In this document: piece by piece, positions 1 through 13,104 of the stretch
Position numbering within the stretch: the stretch's first letter is position 1
How the letters are laid out: each line of letters opens with the position of its first letter
NCBI RefSeq assembly: GCF_050948175.1
Contig: NC_135207.1
Location: 2,383,501-2,447,500 of the forward strand
DNA length: 64,000 bases
Direction: 5' to 3'
Source: Xylocopa sonorina
Lineage: Eukaryota; Arthropoda; Insecta; Hymenoptera; Apidae
Notes under the pieces: model-generated
Seen by the model: the letters and a program-made list of their open reading frames with translations, nothing else
Databases searched by the model: none
Told to the model about the DNA's origin: nothing
Program-made: the position numbers and the translations under genes

Positions 1-779
1 GCATCGCGTGCGTTGTACTTAAAAATTTAAACATAGCAATGTGTTAGTGAAAGAAACATGTACGTATAGACAAAATTTAGTACACTAGTAGCAATAGTTT
101 TTGATAAGTACCTCGAATACTAAAGTTGTTTGCAATGTTGGTTATTGTGATATATTCAAATTTACTGAAATGGGTAAGATTAAACTAGTTCTATGTAATT
201 ATCAAATACAATTGTATGAAGGATATTTTTGCGTATGTATGTTACATTATAGACACTTTAAATTCGTCCTTTTGCAAATGAAGTACCTCTACTTAAGTAT
301 TCTATTTTAAAAAACAGCAAGTGTAAATTAGAAAATAGGAACTAAACAAATTTAATTGAAAGGGACGCAGATATTTGTTTAAAAGTGATTAACAAATTAG
401 TGAAAATACGAAAATACAAAGATAACTCATTTGATTAGTTAGATAACTCAGTTTATAATAGTTCTCTTGCAGCAGCTATCAGTAACTTAACATACATATT
501 CATATAATAATTTATAGCAATTCGTGGATGTAACAGTAGTAGCCAAGTTATTAATTATATTCAACAAAATTTTCGCGATTTGGAGTCTCAGCTAGCACAT
601 TTGAAAAATACTCTTTCAATAGGGTTTAACAACAGTGAATACTGTGTTAAAGAAAAAGTAGAGTGTGTCTTGTCTGACCAACAAGATCACGCACTTTTTG
701 AGCCTCATGGAATAAAAAGGAAAAAAAGAGTTCTTCTGGACTACTCATAACAATCCAATAACGTTGTCATATCAAAAAG
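1..779. other. AT-rich stretch without a gene
   Basis: No coding exon, RNA gene or promoter can be supported here. The only structure seen is at about 251-312, which is an inverted, diverged copy of part of the tandem repeat that starts at about 780. Confidence 0.6.
251..312 (-). repeat. Inverted, diverged copy of the 780-1365 repeat unit
   Basis: The reverse complement of this segment aligns with the repeat-unit core that contains AGAAGTATTTGATTCGCAAA, at roughly 80% identity over about 58 bases by eye. It lies about 500 bp outside the direct array and in the opposite orientation, so the repeat family has been rearranged as well as amplified in tandem. Confidence 0.65.
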
Positions 780-1365
780 TAAACATACATTCAGTGTACT
801 TTTAAATAAAATACTTAAATAGAAGTATTTGATTCGCAAAAGGGTAAATTTAAAATAGCTATACTGTACATTTATGTCATCCAGCTGCTTGGGTAACTCA
901 GAAAGCGGGGTAATAAAAAAAGAAATAAAGGAATTAATAAAGAAATTGGGGTAATAAAACAAATTTTACTTTTAAGTAAAATGTTTAAGCAGAAGTATTT
1001 GATTCGCAAGAGGGTGAATTTAAAGTACCAATACTCTACATTTATCATCCAGCTGCTTGAATAACTCAGAAAGCAGCATTGGAGTAATAAAACAAATTTT
1101 ACATTTAAGTAAAATACTTAAGCAGAAGTATTTGATTCGCAAAAGGGTGAATTTAAAGTACCAATACTCTACATTTATGTCAACCAGCTGTTTGGATAAC
1201 TCAGAAAGCAACATTGGAGTAATAAAACAAATTTTACATTATAGTAAAATACTTAAGCAGAAGTATTTGATTCGCAAAAGGGTGAATTTAAAGTACCAAT
1301 ACTCTACATTTATCATCCAGCTGCTTGAATAACTCAGAAAGCAACATTGGGGTAACAGAACATTC
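780..1365 (+). repeat. Tandem array, about 4 copies, unit 133-170 bp
   Basis: The motif AGAAGTATTTGATTCGCAA recurs at about 821, 991, 1124 and 1259, giving spacings of 170, 133 and 135 bp. Short open frames in both directions here (for example 1057-1332 and 1239-1502) repeat the same peptide because they lie inside the repeat. They are not treated as genes. Confidence 0.85.
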
Positions 1366-1499
1366 TTCGCAAAATTTGGAGTCGCCAATAATCCTTTTGA
1401 CAAACATATTTCCACGAAAAATGGAGTTATTGTTAAAGAACATACACTCGATGAGAGTACGCAAATAACTAAACAGAAGAATGCGAAATGAAATGAGTT

Positions 1500-2061
1500 C
1501 ATGGACGATAATCACCTTCTGACGCATTATGAACTAATCTCGGCCACCTTCGATCCACTCACGGAAGCGTTCTCAGGTAAACACGGAATGGCTTCTGATG
1601 CGTACGCGCGGCCTTCCACATATTTTCGTTCCCCCCGCGTGCTTCTGCCCCTTCATTGTCGCCGCGACTTTGCCGTCTTAAATGTCAGGCGACGAGTTGC
1701 GTGTGCGCCACCCGTGCGCGAGCATAATGCGCCGCCAGTTCTCGAAATCGAGACGCTTTCTCTTTTCCTCGTACTCGCGCGACGAAATTTGCGCGGCAAT
1801 TATTCTGCGCGCCTCGCTCGTGCAGGCGTGGAAATCTCGCGGCCAGAAACGCGTAAACTAGAATGTCGGACCGGTTCGAAAACCAGCGGACACCGCGTGG
1901 AAACCTGTTGCACGAAAAGAACGCGCAAACAGAGCAACAAGAGCGATATCGACTTACGATCGTGGCGATAAATGACGCGGTCTGCACGATCGCCACCCCT
2001 TCAATCGTATCGCGGGGAGGTATTCTCTATTATGCCTGTCCGTTCGTGTAATTCGCGTTAC
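1500..2061 (+). other. GC-rich pocket ending in a good splice-donor match
   Basis: Base composition rises sharply with many CpG dinucleotides, unlike the AT-rich flanks. A 156-codon open frame runs 1501-1971 and overlapping frames exist on the other strand, but none resembles a known protein. A GTAAGT donor match follows position 2061. This could be a non-coding first exon or promoter of an unseen + strand transcript, or CpG-rich DNA where stop codons are simply rare. No function is claimed. Confidence 0.3.
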
Positions 2062-4589
2062 GTAAGTATATGAAATGCCAGCTGCGTTAACGTAATTCCT
2101 TATTCTTCAGGTGACTTTACTGGTGGCCAATTACCTAACTGTGGGCAAGGAAATGGTCAGAGTGGCGGTGATAAGAGGATTTACTTGTGTGGTTAGCAGC
2201 AAAGAGACTAAGGAGGATTTGAAACGAATCAGGAAGAATTTCTGTCGCCTATCTGTTTCTGGATCGATGTAATGCACGCGAATTTTACGCTCGAATCGTT
2301 GCTTTGGCGAATGATTAACGTGTTCTGATAGTTGTAGGAAGTGAGAGCGGCGCGTTCGACGACTTGTCTCGGGTTTCCAACGAAACTGCGTCTGGGTAAG
2401 GCTAGAATGTTGCAGTTGGATAGGATACCGCGTGCAAGGGAGAGGATTCTTTCTCGAGCTCGGTTTTTTCGTTGGAAATTTGTAGGATGTTTCGAATTGG
2501 TCTTCGCAGCGAGCTGATTAATAAAAAGTAAAAGTGCTCGAGGTAAGGTGAAGCTTTTAAATCTGGTTGTAATAGTAACAAGTGAATGGAACTAATTTCA
2601 CTTTTTAGAGGTGGTATTGTATTGAAGTGCAATGTCTTGCGGGTTTTACAAAGGAGGCATCGTTGCAGTCGACGATGTTGCTGGTTATTCAAACGTCGAG
2701 GCAACTTGAGAATGTCGTGCACGGTTCTACGAAGATTTATTAAATATCGAGCGTTGCCAAGGTTTTCTATGGAAATTATAAAATAAAAATATATTCAAAG
2801 CTATCGAATTTCTATTCAGATTGAGAGATACGAGTCGCTGTGCTTTTATACAAATTGACGCAGAAGTTGTTGAAAGAATTCTGCATATTTCTCATCAACT
2901 AAAATTAATCTTTTAAAAGGAAAAAGTCGCAGAAAATCTTAATTCTTATAAAAAATATATCTAAAAATCATTGAAACCGCGGATATTCCCCTCTATTTGC
3001 ATATTTATCAATATCGGAAATTAACTTTCTCCGCTAATTGCATAAAAATACTTTTTACTTAACAAAAAACAGAAATCGTTTTGTGCTTTTTAAACAGCAC
3101 AAGATATATAATGTATCTTTAATTATACTTCGAAACTACGAAAGGAAGAAAAGACGAAATCAACGTGTTTCGCTAACTAAAATTTATGCAAATGATTTAA
3201 AAGTGGCAAGCTCAAAGTTTTTGCTGTGCACTCGAAGAGATACGTATTTCAACTTTCCTAGATAATTGATCATTGGTAATTAACTGACTCCACGAGGAAT
3301 TCTGTAAGCGTATCGAAATTACATAAAATTCTGTTCTAAGTTCACGTGGCAGATGAAAGGAATGATACGTCGAATGAAATCGCGATGGCGAGGTCGAACC
3401 AGTATTCGTCGTATCGCCATATCCACAACAGTTCCTCCAGTCCTCAGGAATGCATCAGTCTTGCTGAAGGGAGGAAAGGGCCGTGGAGGAGGGGAGAGAA
3501 AAAGAGAGACAGGAGAAACAGGCGAATCGAACGGTCGCCGCGATTTGTTTCTTACGGAATTGCAGCTCATTCCAACTGGCTGCACGCATCGCTGGTGGTC
3601 GGAAAAAGTATTTCTACAGTCTTGCGTTTGTACTCGATCAGTTCTCTGTCACTTTCAGACGTTCAGAATCGCGAAGAGTGTATAATGAATATATTTTTCA
3701 GACTTTTTTTGGAGCATCGATTATTCGAATCGGTCATAAGGCGCAGTTAGAGTAATCGAACCGCTTTGTCACACTCTGTTACTCTGTTTTTACGTGAAAA
3801 CAGATCATTTTTTAAATGTATCTTGTATTTTGGAACTATTGTTTTCTGTGTAAGGAGAGACACCTTTTTTATTGAGAATTTAACAGCTATTTTCTTATAA
3901 TTTGTTTTATACTACTGCTCATTTTAGATGATCGCAAAAGCTGTATGGATTTTTGTATCATACAAAATTGTCAGTTAAATAGTTGATCGATTAGAGAATA
4001 TTCTTAATTTCGTATAACGCGTGAGAATTTTATTTCAATAATAGATAATTAAATAACACAAAAAATAAGAATAAAACTATTACAACTGAAAACAGTTGTA
4101 GTTGTTTTATTATTTACTTGAAATCGACTCAGAACTTTTACATTTAAGTATCTACGTAATAAAAATAACTTGTTATTTATTATTTATGTTACTGTACGAT
4201 TGCCAATTTGTTGACAAGAAAGACTTAAATTTCAAACAAGTTTTAAAAGATAGTAAAATATTAAAAAATTGTCAATTATTATATCCCAAAAACGACAGAA
4301 AGGAAGAGAAGAATAATTTAAATATTTGCTTATGTAAAGAAAAGATTTTTCTAACAAATTATTGCAAGATAAATAATAAATTAAATAATAGATATTATTA
4401 TCACTGCAAATTTCCAAAACAATTGCTAGGTTTATTCAAGCATTTATATGTCTGCATGCATTGGGAAATCATATATTACAATACAACAAGCTTACACGCT
4501 CAAGAGTTAATAATATCCTCCATGCGAGTACCAAAAACTTGCCATTGAAATAAAAATGAAGCTTTAGTTTATATTTATTTTTACCTAAA
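2062..4589. other. Intergenic stretch, nothing recognised
   Basis: AT-rich sequence with short random open frames on both strands. A slightly GC-richer patch at about 3340-3600 holds overlapping frames in several registers, which argues against a real exon. No RNA gene or transposon end was seen. Confidence 0.5.
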
Positions 4590-5880
4590 TGCATTTTAAA
4601 AATATGAAATTTGTAATAACATTGAAAAGTGTATGACCAGAAGATAGAAAAAAAGATGTAACTTGAATAAATATTATTTGCAGCCACTGCAAAATATTTC
4701 CAGCTCATGGAATACAATCTTGCAATAGTTTGATACGTGTTAATATTTATTTTTATTTAATTGCATTTTAATCAATGAAATATGAGATACCATTGAAAAG
4801 TGTATTATCAGAAGATAGAAAAAAAGAGAACTTGGATAAATATTATTTGTAGCTACTGCAAAATACTTCCATCTCAAGGAATACTTAATGTTAATATCTA
4901 TTTTTACTTAATTGCATTTTAAAAAATGAAGTATGGGATACCATTGAAAAGTGTATGACCAGAAAAGAAAAAAAAATATGTAACTTGGATAAATATTATT
5001 TGTAGCTACTGTAAAATACTTCCATCTCAAGGAATACTTAATGTTAATATCTAGTTTTATTTAATTGCATTCCAAAAAATGAAATATTGGACACCATTGA
5101 AAAGTGTATGACCAGAAAATATAGAAAAAAAGGGAACTTGGATAAATATTATTTGTAGCTACTGCAAAATACTTCCATCTCAAGGAATACTTAATATTAA
5201 TATCTATTTTTACTTAATTGCATTTTAAGAAATGAAGTATGGGATACCATTGAAAAGTATATGACCAGAAGATGGAAAAAAAGATGTAACTTGGATAAAT
5301 ATTATTTGTAGCAGCTATGAAATACTTCCTTGGATAAATATTATTTGTAGCTATTGTAAAATACTTCCATCTCAAGGAACACTTAATGTTAACATCTATT
5401 TTTACTTAATTGCATTTTAAAAAATGAAATATTGGACACCATTGAAAAGTGTATGACCAGAAGATAGAAAAAAAAGATGTAACTTGGATAAATATTATTT
5501 GTAGCAGCTATAAAATACTTCCTTGGATAAATATTATTTGTAGCCATTGTAAAATACTTCCATCTCAAGGAACACTTAATGTTAACATCTATTTTTACTT
5601 AATCACGTTTTGGAAAATGAAATATTGGATACCATTGAAAAGTGTATTATCAGGAGGTAGAAAAAAGATGTAACGTGGATAAATATTATTTGTAGCCATT
5701 GTAAAATACTTCCATCTCAAGGAACACTTAATGTTAACATCTATTTTTACTTAATCACATTTTAGAAAATGAAATATTGGATACCATTGAAAAGTGTATT
5801 ATCAGGAGGTAGAAAAAAGATGTGACGTGGATAAATATTACTTGTAGCAGCTATAAAATACTTCCATCTCGCGGAATACG
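4590..5880 (+). repeat. Tandem array, 8 copies, unit about 152 bp (two at 192 bp)
   Basis: The phrase CATTGAAAAGTGTAT or close variants recurs at about 4621, 4792, 4943, 5096, 5249, 5441, 5634 and 5786. Spacings are 171, 151, 153, 153, 192, 193 and 152 bp. The two 192-bp units carry an extra internal copy of about 40 bp (CTTGGATAAATATTATTTG), so there is duplication inside a unit as well as of units. The array ends against a GC-richer segment at about 5880. Confidence 0.9.
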
Positions 5881-7133
5881 ACGAAAAATCCGACTGGACT
5901 TTCTTGTTGGGCACTTTCACCGGTTGTCAGCTTGCGCGGGCAGCCTGTTAATTTTCGTCCTTCGTGGCCGAACATCGTTAAAAGAAATGCGTTCAAGATC
6001 TTGCTACAATTTCTCTCCTTCTCCAATTCTTGTCTTTCCCTTCCGTCCCGACTTGGTGGCGCGGGTGAGGCTCGTTCATTCACTCCCTCGTGGCCACTTT
6101 CACTTTCCTCGTCTAAACGATTCGCCTTCTCTTTCTCCGCTTGTTGTTTCCGATTTTACGATGGGCATCACGTTTTCGAAAGGTGCACGTGAGCCGTTTT
6201 TTTTCTTTTTTTAGAGGAAGTTCAAGTGGACGTCGAAGTGAACGTATTCGATTGGGAGATTAGAAATTTCAATTTCAAACCGTGCATCCACTTCTCGTAT
6301 GCTAATTACCGTTATTATTGCGGCTGGTTAATGAGTTTTATAAGCGTACGCGAACAATGCCTGTTGCGGAAGTGCGTTGACGAACATTTGAAAACTGTGC
6401 ACGCTTATTATTACACATTATTGTACATTAAACGATATAATGTATGATTTGCAATGCAAAGTGATTTACGCACGAATTAATAGCAAAATCAATGATAGTT
6501 ATATAGAGATAATTGACAAATCATTGATCACAGTCAGCATAAAGGTTTTCAAATAATGTCAATCTACTGCTGTACACACGCATGGTTTATGACTAATTGG
6601 ACAACGTGATTAGAACTACCCAACGCTTTGTAGCGGAATAAAACAGTTTTTTAATGAATATAATGTAACGCGATAATGTGAATACGGACGAGAACCAGTG
6701 GCGAGCAGTTTCCTTATTTATTTTATATAATAGAACTTGCCTTGGAACCCACAATTCTTTCTATTTCGTTTATTGAGAATTACTGCAAACCTGAACGAGA
6801 AATTGTTGACTTGTTACGTAACGGTTGGCGATTACAAAGTACGTACAACCGGTCGAAACAGAAAGCTCTCCCGTTCGAACGTAGGAACGCGTATAACCTA
6901 GCAGGGCTGATCGAAAGGAATGTCAAGTATAAAGGAAACTCTATATGTAAGTCGATACACTTCTTACACATTGTCTAAAAACCCGTTTATCAACTCTGAC
7001 TCTCTGGCTACGCGCTACTTCTTCCCCCTTTATAGTTCTCTCCTATGATTTTCAGCTGAATGTATCGTAACGAACTGAAAATATTTCCAAATATTTCACG
7101 CGAAGCATTTCCATCGATTCTATACAAATTTTT
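5881..7133. other. Intergenic stretch, nothing recognised
   Basis: Moderately GC-rich at 5880-6180 and AT-rich afterwards. Open frames of 60-130 codons occur in overlapping registers without any recognisable motif. No RNA gene or transposon coding region was seen. Confidence 0.45.
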
Positions 7134-7220
7134 CTTTTCTTTTTTTTGTAGTGCAGCAAGTAATTTCAATTTCCTGATTCGATGAAATCGCGATGAACTC
7201 TTGCGTTCACATTGAGAAAT
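7134..7220 (-). repeat. Dispersed repeat, copy 1 (70-bp core plus T tract)
   Basis: The 70 bases at 7151-7220 match 14680-14749 at 67 of 70 positions. In both places the core is preceded on the + strand by a T-rich tract, so on the - strand it ends in an A-rich tail, as expected of a retroposed fragment. Similarity stops abruptly at both ends. No coding domain is attached, so the source element is unknown. Confidence 0.7.
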
Positions 7221-7755
7221 GCTTTCAAGGATTTTAAAATACATTTAATCACGTATTTATTAGTCAACTTTCAAATTTTCTTTGATTCTGTAGATCGTCT
7301 CTCGAGTTTGTTGGTTTTAAACAAGTTCGAATTTCGCGCCTCGCGTCGCGTCACTTCCAGGTGGAACGAAACAGGACATAGCATGGAACCGTATTCAAAC
7401 TGAAGCCTTCTAGTTTATTATTAGTGAAAGGACGCCTATGCTTAATACGTATGTATCTCTCAATTCCATCACGGTCGATTGAACATCGTAGCTCTGACTA
7501 TTACACATTTCTCACCCCTCCAGGCTCTACCAATTTTCAAATAGTTTCTCAACATTTTCATCATATTCATTAAGCGCAGAACGCAATCGCGTACCGCATA
7601 TTTCGTCTTGGTGTCCACTCCATCGATCAACTAAGATATTATTATACAAAAAACTGGTATCGAGGGAACTAGATTTACGTGGTGACCAAGAAATTGATAA
7701 ACGCTACTTTCTTCTCCTAAGTAGGGAAAGACTACGAGCTACTTTTACAGTCCAT
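7221..7755. other. Intergenic stretch, nothing recognised
   Basis: No open frame, repeat or RNA gene can be supported between the dispersed repeat and the next tandem array. Confidence 0.45.
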
Positions 7756-8600
7756 GAAAAATGGACAACTCCACTCGACTACAACGAAAAAAAGTTCGAC
7801 TTCAACTTTGTAACTGTTACTCTTACATTTTCCCTTTTTTAGAGCACAGAAAAAAGTAGAATTGTAAAAAGTGGATGATGGTCTTTACGAAAAAGACTGA
7901 AAAATGAGCAACTCCACTCGACTACAACGAATAAAAATTCGACTACAACGAATAAAAGTTCGACTTCAACTTTGTATTCTTTACTCATATTTTTCCCTTT
8001 TTTAGAGCATAGAAGAAAATACAACTGTACAAAGTGGACGATGGTCTTTACGAAAAAGACTGAAAAATGAGCAACTCCACTCGACTACAACGAATAAAAG
8101 TTCGACTTCAACTTTGTATTCTTTACTCATATTTTTCCCTTTTTTAGAGCACAGAAGAAAATACAACTGTACAAAGTGGACGATGGTCTTTACGAAAAAG
8201 ACTGAAAAATGGACAACTCCACTCGACTACAACGAAAAAAAGTTCGACTTCAACTTTGTAACTGTTACTCTTACATTTTCCCTTTTTTAGAGCACAGAAA
8301 ACAGTATAACTGTACAAAGTGGATGATGGTCTTTGTGAAAAAGATTGAAAAATGAACAACTCCACTCGACTACAACGAAAAAAAGTTCGACTTCAACTTT
8401 GTAACTGTTACTCTTACATTTTCCCTTTTTTAGAGCACAGAAGAAAATACAACTGTACAAAGTGGATGATGGTCTTTACAAAAAAGTTCAATTTCGACTT
8501 TATATCCGTTACTCTTATAGTTTTCCTTTTTTAGAGCACAGAAGAAGATGCAACTGTACAAAGTGCATGATGGTCTTTAGAAAAAAGACGTTGGGGGTTG
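7756..8600 (+). repeat. Tandem array, 5-6 copies, unit about 143 bp
   Basis: The phrase CAACTCCACTCGACTACAAC recurs at about 7766, 7909, 8072, 8214 and 8357, with spacings of 143, 163, 142 and 143 bp. A degenerate partial copy follows to about 8590. The 163-bp unit has an extra 20-bp internal duplication. Several 60-80 codon frames on both strands are products of the repeat. Confidence 0.9.
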
Positions 8601-9180
8601 ACTCGACGGAATGCTGGATGGCGAACTGCGCGCGCGCGCGCGCGCGTGTGGATGGATCTTAATGGGTTTTGAAAAAAGGGCGGCAGAAAAAAAGCAGGTA
8701 AATTTGGTTACTCACGATCACTGCGACGCGCATGGCCGTATCCCGTGTCCCTTGTCGCAATGGTGGGCACGCTGGGTGTGGTGCCGTCGGCGCGTTTATG
8801 CCTCACACTACCGCGAACGACTCCCCGTCTCCGTGTTCTTATACCTATATCCCCGTTTAAATTCCTATGGCACGGGCAACACGCAGGCCAACTTTCCATC
8901 GGCCAGCAGGAATTGTGTTCCGTGCGAATACGAGATCGCGGAACGATTCGACGGACCAGCGGCGGACGTGTCGGTTTTAATTGGCCCCACTTGTAATATG
9001 CTCGATGTCCACCTTGCTGGACAGTCGTCCCTCTTGTCCTGCGAGTTTCAGGATCGATTAGAGGCCTCCTGTCGAACTAACATCTCACTTGTCCTGCTCA
9101 TTAAACGTAATTCTGCGGCAGTGGAACTCTTGAATCGAATGCTCGTCCATTGGTATTGGCGATAACAGTAAACCAAAGGT
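8601..9180 (+). other. GC-rich pocket with a CG dinucleotide run and a 184-codon open frame
   Basis: A (CG)n run lies at about 8628-8647, followed by about 500 bp of GC-rich sequence. The + strand frame 8611-9165 is open for 184 codons but starts inside the dinucleotide run and matches no family I recognise. Possible splice donors exist at about 8697 (CAG before GTAAAT) and 9178 (AAAG before GTAATG). It may be a promoter-linked CpG-rich island or a chance open frame. Confidence 0.3.
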
Positions 9181-12059
9181 AATGTTTGGTATCGTGTGTC
9201 GTTAATTGTACGTGATAGAAGGTAAATAAAATGAGGATTAAATGAGGTACTTCGTTATGTAAAAGGAAAACGATTATGTATGCAACGCAGTGCGCCAGGA
9301 TATTATACCGGTGCTATAAAATGTTTACTGTTATGTGTGTATAACTGTACGGAGACATTAGCGCTTGTAATATGTATAATGTTAGGTTTAATGCTTTAAA
9401 TGCTTTTCCAGCGTTAGATCGTGCTGGTATTTACAGTTATTACCATGTTGTTTCAGTAGTTTTCAGTGCAGGTAATTATTAGTACTTCTACTGCTCTCTT
9501 TTATCATTGCTGGTCATGTTGGATGTTGCATTTAGATACGTTATCGATTACTTTGTGAATCGTATTTCTAATTAATCTGATTCCCTGAATACTTTGTAGA
9601 AAGATTACTCGGAGAATTGACGCAGTGACCAACTTAACTGTCCATCAATGCAATTGCGTACGATCGGTGAGAGTACTAGTCAGACTTGCAACTGGTACAA
9701 CATCGAATATTATCATGACCGACATTATCAATACCTGGAATTAGCTGAGTATTACATTCATCTTGTTTTCTTTCATTTCCAAAGCAATTTACGTTTCTTA
9801 CATATTAAAATGGCCACTTACACGACGATCTGAAAATATTCCATCAAGTAATACGTATAATTATTTATTTTTACTCAAAAATGAAATGTTAAAGTAATCT
9901 TAAAAGTGGCGAAATACTGTTATTTCGTTCAAAAACGACGTTTACGAGAAATTTTTCTCTACGACTGGAGTAGCAAGACTTACAGTTCTGTGAAAAATAT
10001 TTTTTATTGTCATACTTTAATCTAACACGATTGTTATAAAAAAAGATGATTCTGAAAAATATTTGAACCATAAAGTCAACTTACAATGCACAACAGTATT
10101 GGGGATACATTTTCTTAACTACCGTATCAACCATAAGTCCCCTCTACTTTGACCAGTACTACAATCTTATTCTACGCTGTATCGGTAACGCAGGAAGTGA
10201 CATTACAGTAGTAAAACCTTTTCGCAAAATTTTCAGATATCAACCACAGAATTCTTCTCGCGAACATCGTCTTCGCGTGAAACGCAGCCGTTTACAAAGT
10301 TTCAACCAGAATTTTCCACGGCAGACTTTGCAACAGAAATGATTCGGTACGACAAACACTTCGCTATAGTAACAGTGCACGGTAAAATTGAGTTTCTACG
10401 TTATTCGAGTCGCCTCGTATCTCAATGTTATCCAAACTACGCGCGTGATAACAAATAACGACTGAAACCAATTGGAGGAAAGATGTTTTTGGGTTTCTTG
10501 GTGTTCGAGTAGCACAAAAACTGTTCGTTAGCGCTTTCTATGGTCAGTGTCGAACGAGATAACAGAGTTCTCGTGAACGAGCTCCATCTTACTACATACA
10601 AGAACCTCCACGGGGAGGTAGTGCTGCAGGTTCGAATTCAAGGCCAGTGTCGGGGCTAAAGCCGACTGCATTAATCCTCGTAATACGATGGCAATGTATA
10701 CAATACCTCGAGACGAAGTTATGTAGCCGAGTAGAATTCACTATGTGTGTATTGTTACTTTCACGTGTACCTATGCGTGACCGCTGCGCGGGGTGTAACT
10801 TTAGAGCAAAAACGTATCTGTATGGCTCTCGACTTTTATGGTGGATACGATTTAGAAATCATTTAACTCGGAAGCGTGCTGTATTTGGAGAATGTTTCGA
10901 GTCAATTCATTCATTACTTTTACTATTTCTGCAATGCGTGGCTTATTAAGTACTTCGACTGTACGATAAAGATATTCTTTAGTTCCTCGTTCGACGCATT
11001 ATATTATCGAAATAACTTCTTTCTGTTACTTGTTGAAGTAGACTTAATGATGGTTCGACGCGTTTTGTGGACGTATAGCAAAATTTTACGTATTACAATC
11101 GTAATTTTTTATTCAGAAAGTGGGCAACTAAAGAAGTATCGTTTCTGATTACAACGTTTGTTAAGTTTTTCTTGCTTTCTCTGTTTTTCGAGGACGAATT
11201 TGAATTGAGGAGTACGATAAGGTTTTCCTAGCACAGTTTCCTGACTTCGTTGCGTCGAACTGTTTAAGGTCGTCGCGAGAAGACTATAGCGCGGACAAAG
11301 GTATGCGACGATCGAGCACGATTCGATCTCGCGAATTGAACTTCGACTGAGAATGTCATTTTGATATTTCCCCGTAACGCGTTGCCGGGGTGATGCCTCG
11401 TTAAAACGCTGATGGACTTGTAAACTGTACACGCGCAACGAATGCAAATGTTACCAGAACATTCTGCATCATCTGAAACCAGTTTTCCCCTCGCGTCTTC
11501 TTCTTACCTCGTAATGCGAGGCGTACATCGTCCTCATGTTCCCTTTTCCTTGCAATTTTCAAGGCCAGCCAATAAATTTCACCGTCGAAATCTAACGCGT
11601 TCGTTTTATAATCCAACCGGGCAATATTTCTCGCCATTCGTTTCAAATGCAAAGATTAAAATATATACACGTTTCGCCGTGTCTGGCAACAGCGAGCGTA
11701 TTATTCGCCTACAATTGTTCTCCTTGAATCGGATTGAGGATCTCATCTTTTATTCCTCAGTTAACCTGAATTGCTTAAGAGATAAGGGGCTGTTCAACGT
11801 TACATGAATTGGACGAGGTCAAATATATATTGTTTTATATAGTACAGGTTTCAGTACTGTAACAGATTTGACAAATTAGAACGATATATTGTTATTTTAT
11901 TGCTAATTGGTGAAGGCTTATTTCTGTTTAATATCGTCTTCTCCAAAACTGAACTATCTCGTTTCTTTTCACGATAATTGGAAAGTCCAGAAAACTTATT
12001 TAACGATTTAAGATTTTTAGTTGAAAAAAAGTTAAATCAAATATCTTGAAATTACATGC
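9181..12059. other. Intergenic stretch, nothing recognised
   Basis: AT-rich DNA with a mildly GC-rich patch at about 10,200-11,700. Only short overlapping frames on both strands. GGTTCGAATTC at 10,629 resembles a tRNA B box but no cloverleaf could be built around it. Confidence 0.45.
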
Positions 12060-12500
12060 TTTTAGTTAACATTCAAAAGTAACTCAAAATCCAAGGCTTA
12101 AACTTCCTCTCCTCTATTTTCAAATTCACAGAAAAAAGCAAGAAATAAGAAAAACCTACAAAAGTAACCCAAAATCCAAGACTTAAACTTCCTCTACTCT
12201 ATTTTCAAATTTGCAGAAAAAGAAAGTAAGAAATACTTAAACTTCTCCTCTATTTTCAAATTCATAGAAAAAGAAGCAATAAATAAGAAAAACCTTCAAA
12301 AAAAAACCCAAAATCCAAGACTTAAACTTCTTCTCCTCTATTTTAAAATTCCCAGGAAAAAAAGCAAGAAATACTTAAACTTCCTCTCCTCTATTTTCAA
12401 ATTCACAGAAGAAAGGCAAGAAATGCTTAAACTTCTTCCCTACTATCTTCAAATTCCCACAAAAAGAAGCAAGAAATCAGGAAAACGGTTGAAACATCAA
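12060..12500 (+). repeat. Degenerate short tandem repeat, about 6 copies
   Basis: CTTAAACTTCCTCTCCTCTA followed by TTTTCAAATTCACAGAAA recurs with insertions and deletions, roughly every 60-90 bp. The units are more diverged and more variable in length than in the other arrays of this window, suggesting an older array. Confidence 0.75.
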
Positions 12501-12529
12501 CCAACGAAAAGTCCGTCGATTATTAACGC

Positions 12530-13100
12530 AAACGGTGAAAAAGTGTGAAAGAAAAGAAGATCCTATTTCGCTTGTTGGGCATCGATTTATCTCGCGAGGA
12601 ATGTCCATGCCGCCATTCGGTCAGGAATGCCGCGAGTTCAAACCCTTGAAGTCAAATCGGGTACGTTGGTCAGCAGGTCTGGGCGACGGAGGAGAAAGAG
12701 GGAGCACAGAAGAAGGAGGGATGGGTAAGTGAAACAGGTAGATAGGTAGTAGGTAGGTGGGTAGGTAGGTAGGTAGGTGGTGCACCGGAGCAAACACTTT
12801 CGCGGGAGGCGAACACAGTGGAAGCGAGCAGAGTCCAACCGGCAAGCCAGACGGATCATTTTGTGGAGGCTGAAACCCTCGAGAAACCGGTTCTCCCTCT
12901 GCGCGCGCTTCTCCTCGATTCTTTATTCCTTTTTTATCCCTCCGCGACGCCGTGTAACCATCGGCTGGTACTACTGCGATACATGCACGCGTGTTACACG
13001 GGTATGCCCGCAGACACGCGCGACGCAACCAATATATGATACAATGCGAAGGACACGTAACATTATTTCGGTAGAGACGAACTAGTTTCCTGTCCATCGT
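12530..13100. other. GC-rich pocket with a GTAG microsatellite
   Basis: Contains a run of GTAG / GTGG tetranucleotides at about 12,735-12,780. Long open frames exist on both strands (173 codons at 12,621-13,142 on - and 102 at 12,777-13,085 on +). They overlap in different registers and the - strand frame is low-complexity where it crosses the microsatellite. No gene is called. Confidence 0.45.
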
Positions 13101-13104
13101 TGCG

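Noticed and set aside
8611..9165. 184-codon + strand frame
   Set aside because: Starts inside the CG run, matches no known family and has no supporting start context.
10629..10639. tRNA B-box-like GGTTCGAATTC
   Set aside because: No matching A box, acceptor stem or anticodon arm could be drawn in the flanking 80 bases.
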